Below are positions 6,446-6,477 of a stretch of DNA of 6,477 bases, piece after piece (the first letter of the stretch is position 1; every line of letters starts with the position of its first letter). The DNA is from an uncultured Planctomycetota bacterium (GTDB lineage Bacteria; Planctomycetota; Phycisphaerae; Sedimentisphaerales; Anaerobacaceae): assembly GCA_903927855.1 (NCBI GenBank), contig CAIYOL010000151.1, forward strand, positions 1 through 6,477. The letters run 5' to 3'. The translations under genes and the position numbers were made by a program. The notes below the pieces were generated by a model. It did not search any database. It saw only the letters and a program-made list of their open reading frames with translations, and had not been told where the DNA came from.

Positions 6446-6477
6446 GTTTATCAATAATCAATAATCGATAATCAATC
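6446..6477. repeat. Heptamer tandem array (AATAATC type), cut by window edge
   Basis: Units of 7 bp read GTTTATC / AATAATC / AATAATC / GATAATC / AATC on the plus strand, continuing past the right edge. It is AT-rich with weak dyad character (GATTATC-like on the other strand). It is a separate sequence family from the CGAG array 150 bp to the left. Confidence 0.7.

Larger units (their letters stand above)
6028..6477. other. 450-bp gene-free region with arrays and hairpins
   Basis: No credible coding frame is seen on either strand. From left to right it holds the Shine-Dalgarno and promoter of the minus-strand gene, the TGGATAAA repeats, the decamer array, an A/T-rich stretch (about 6182-6252), the CGAG heptamer array, two bulged hairpins with a T-tract, and a second heptamer array running off the right edge. 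Confidence 0.7.

Noticed and set aside
6146..6477. CRISPR array
   Set aside because: The periods are 7-10 bp with no repeat-spacer pattern and no cas genes.

Overview
The window reads as bacterial chromosome, most likely from a Planctomycetota lineage of the Phycisphaerae/Sedimentisphaerales kind. This placement is an inference. It rests on the form of the TypA and ComEC sequences, a secreted GH127 arabinofuranosidase typical of polysaccharide degraders, weak ribosome-binding sites on most genes, and spacers full of short tandem 'phrases' with 7-11 bp periods. No rRNA, tRNA, transposase or CRISPR array is present.

Layout. (1) 1-1151, minus strand: the N-terminal 383 codons of a ComEC/Rec2-type DNA-uptake channel, cut by the left edge. 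(2) 1152-1322: a divergent spacer with a good sigma70-type promoter for the rightward genes, preceded by an A/T tract and followed by a leader of about 70 nt. (3) 1323-3179, plus strand: complete typA/bipA, a ribosome-associated translational GTPase. (4) 3184-5148, plus strand: a complete secreted GH127 beta-L-arabinofuranosidase, starting 4 nt after the typA stop with its Shine-Dalgarno inside typA, so the two are almost surely one operon. (5) 5149-5250: a convergent spacer with an octamer tandem array and no clear terminator. (6) 5251-6027, minus strand: a secreted protein of unknown function with probable Ig-like beta-sandwich domains. It is visibly AT-richer than its neighbours and has the strongest Shine-Dalgarno in the window. 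(7) 6028-6477: a 450-bp gene-free stretch. It holds that gene's putative promoter, with an exact 8-bp direct repeat at 11-bp spacing, three short tandem arrays, and two adjacent hairpins with a T-tract.

The genes do not form an obvious single pathway. ComEC and TypA are housekeeping or competence functions, and GH127 is a carbohydrate scavenging enzyme that appears to ride on the typA transcript. The AT-rich secreted protein looks like an accessory gene. I did not find a convincing new multi-gene system. The parts most worth a second look are the typA-GH127 coupling, the composition and flanks of the orphan secreted gene, the orphan hairpin pair, and the set of unrelated short-period arrays packed into the spacers.
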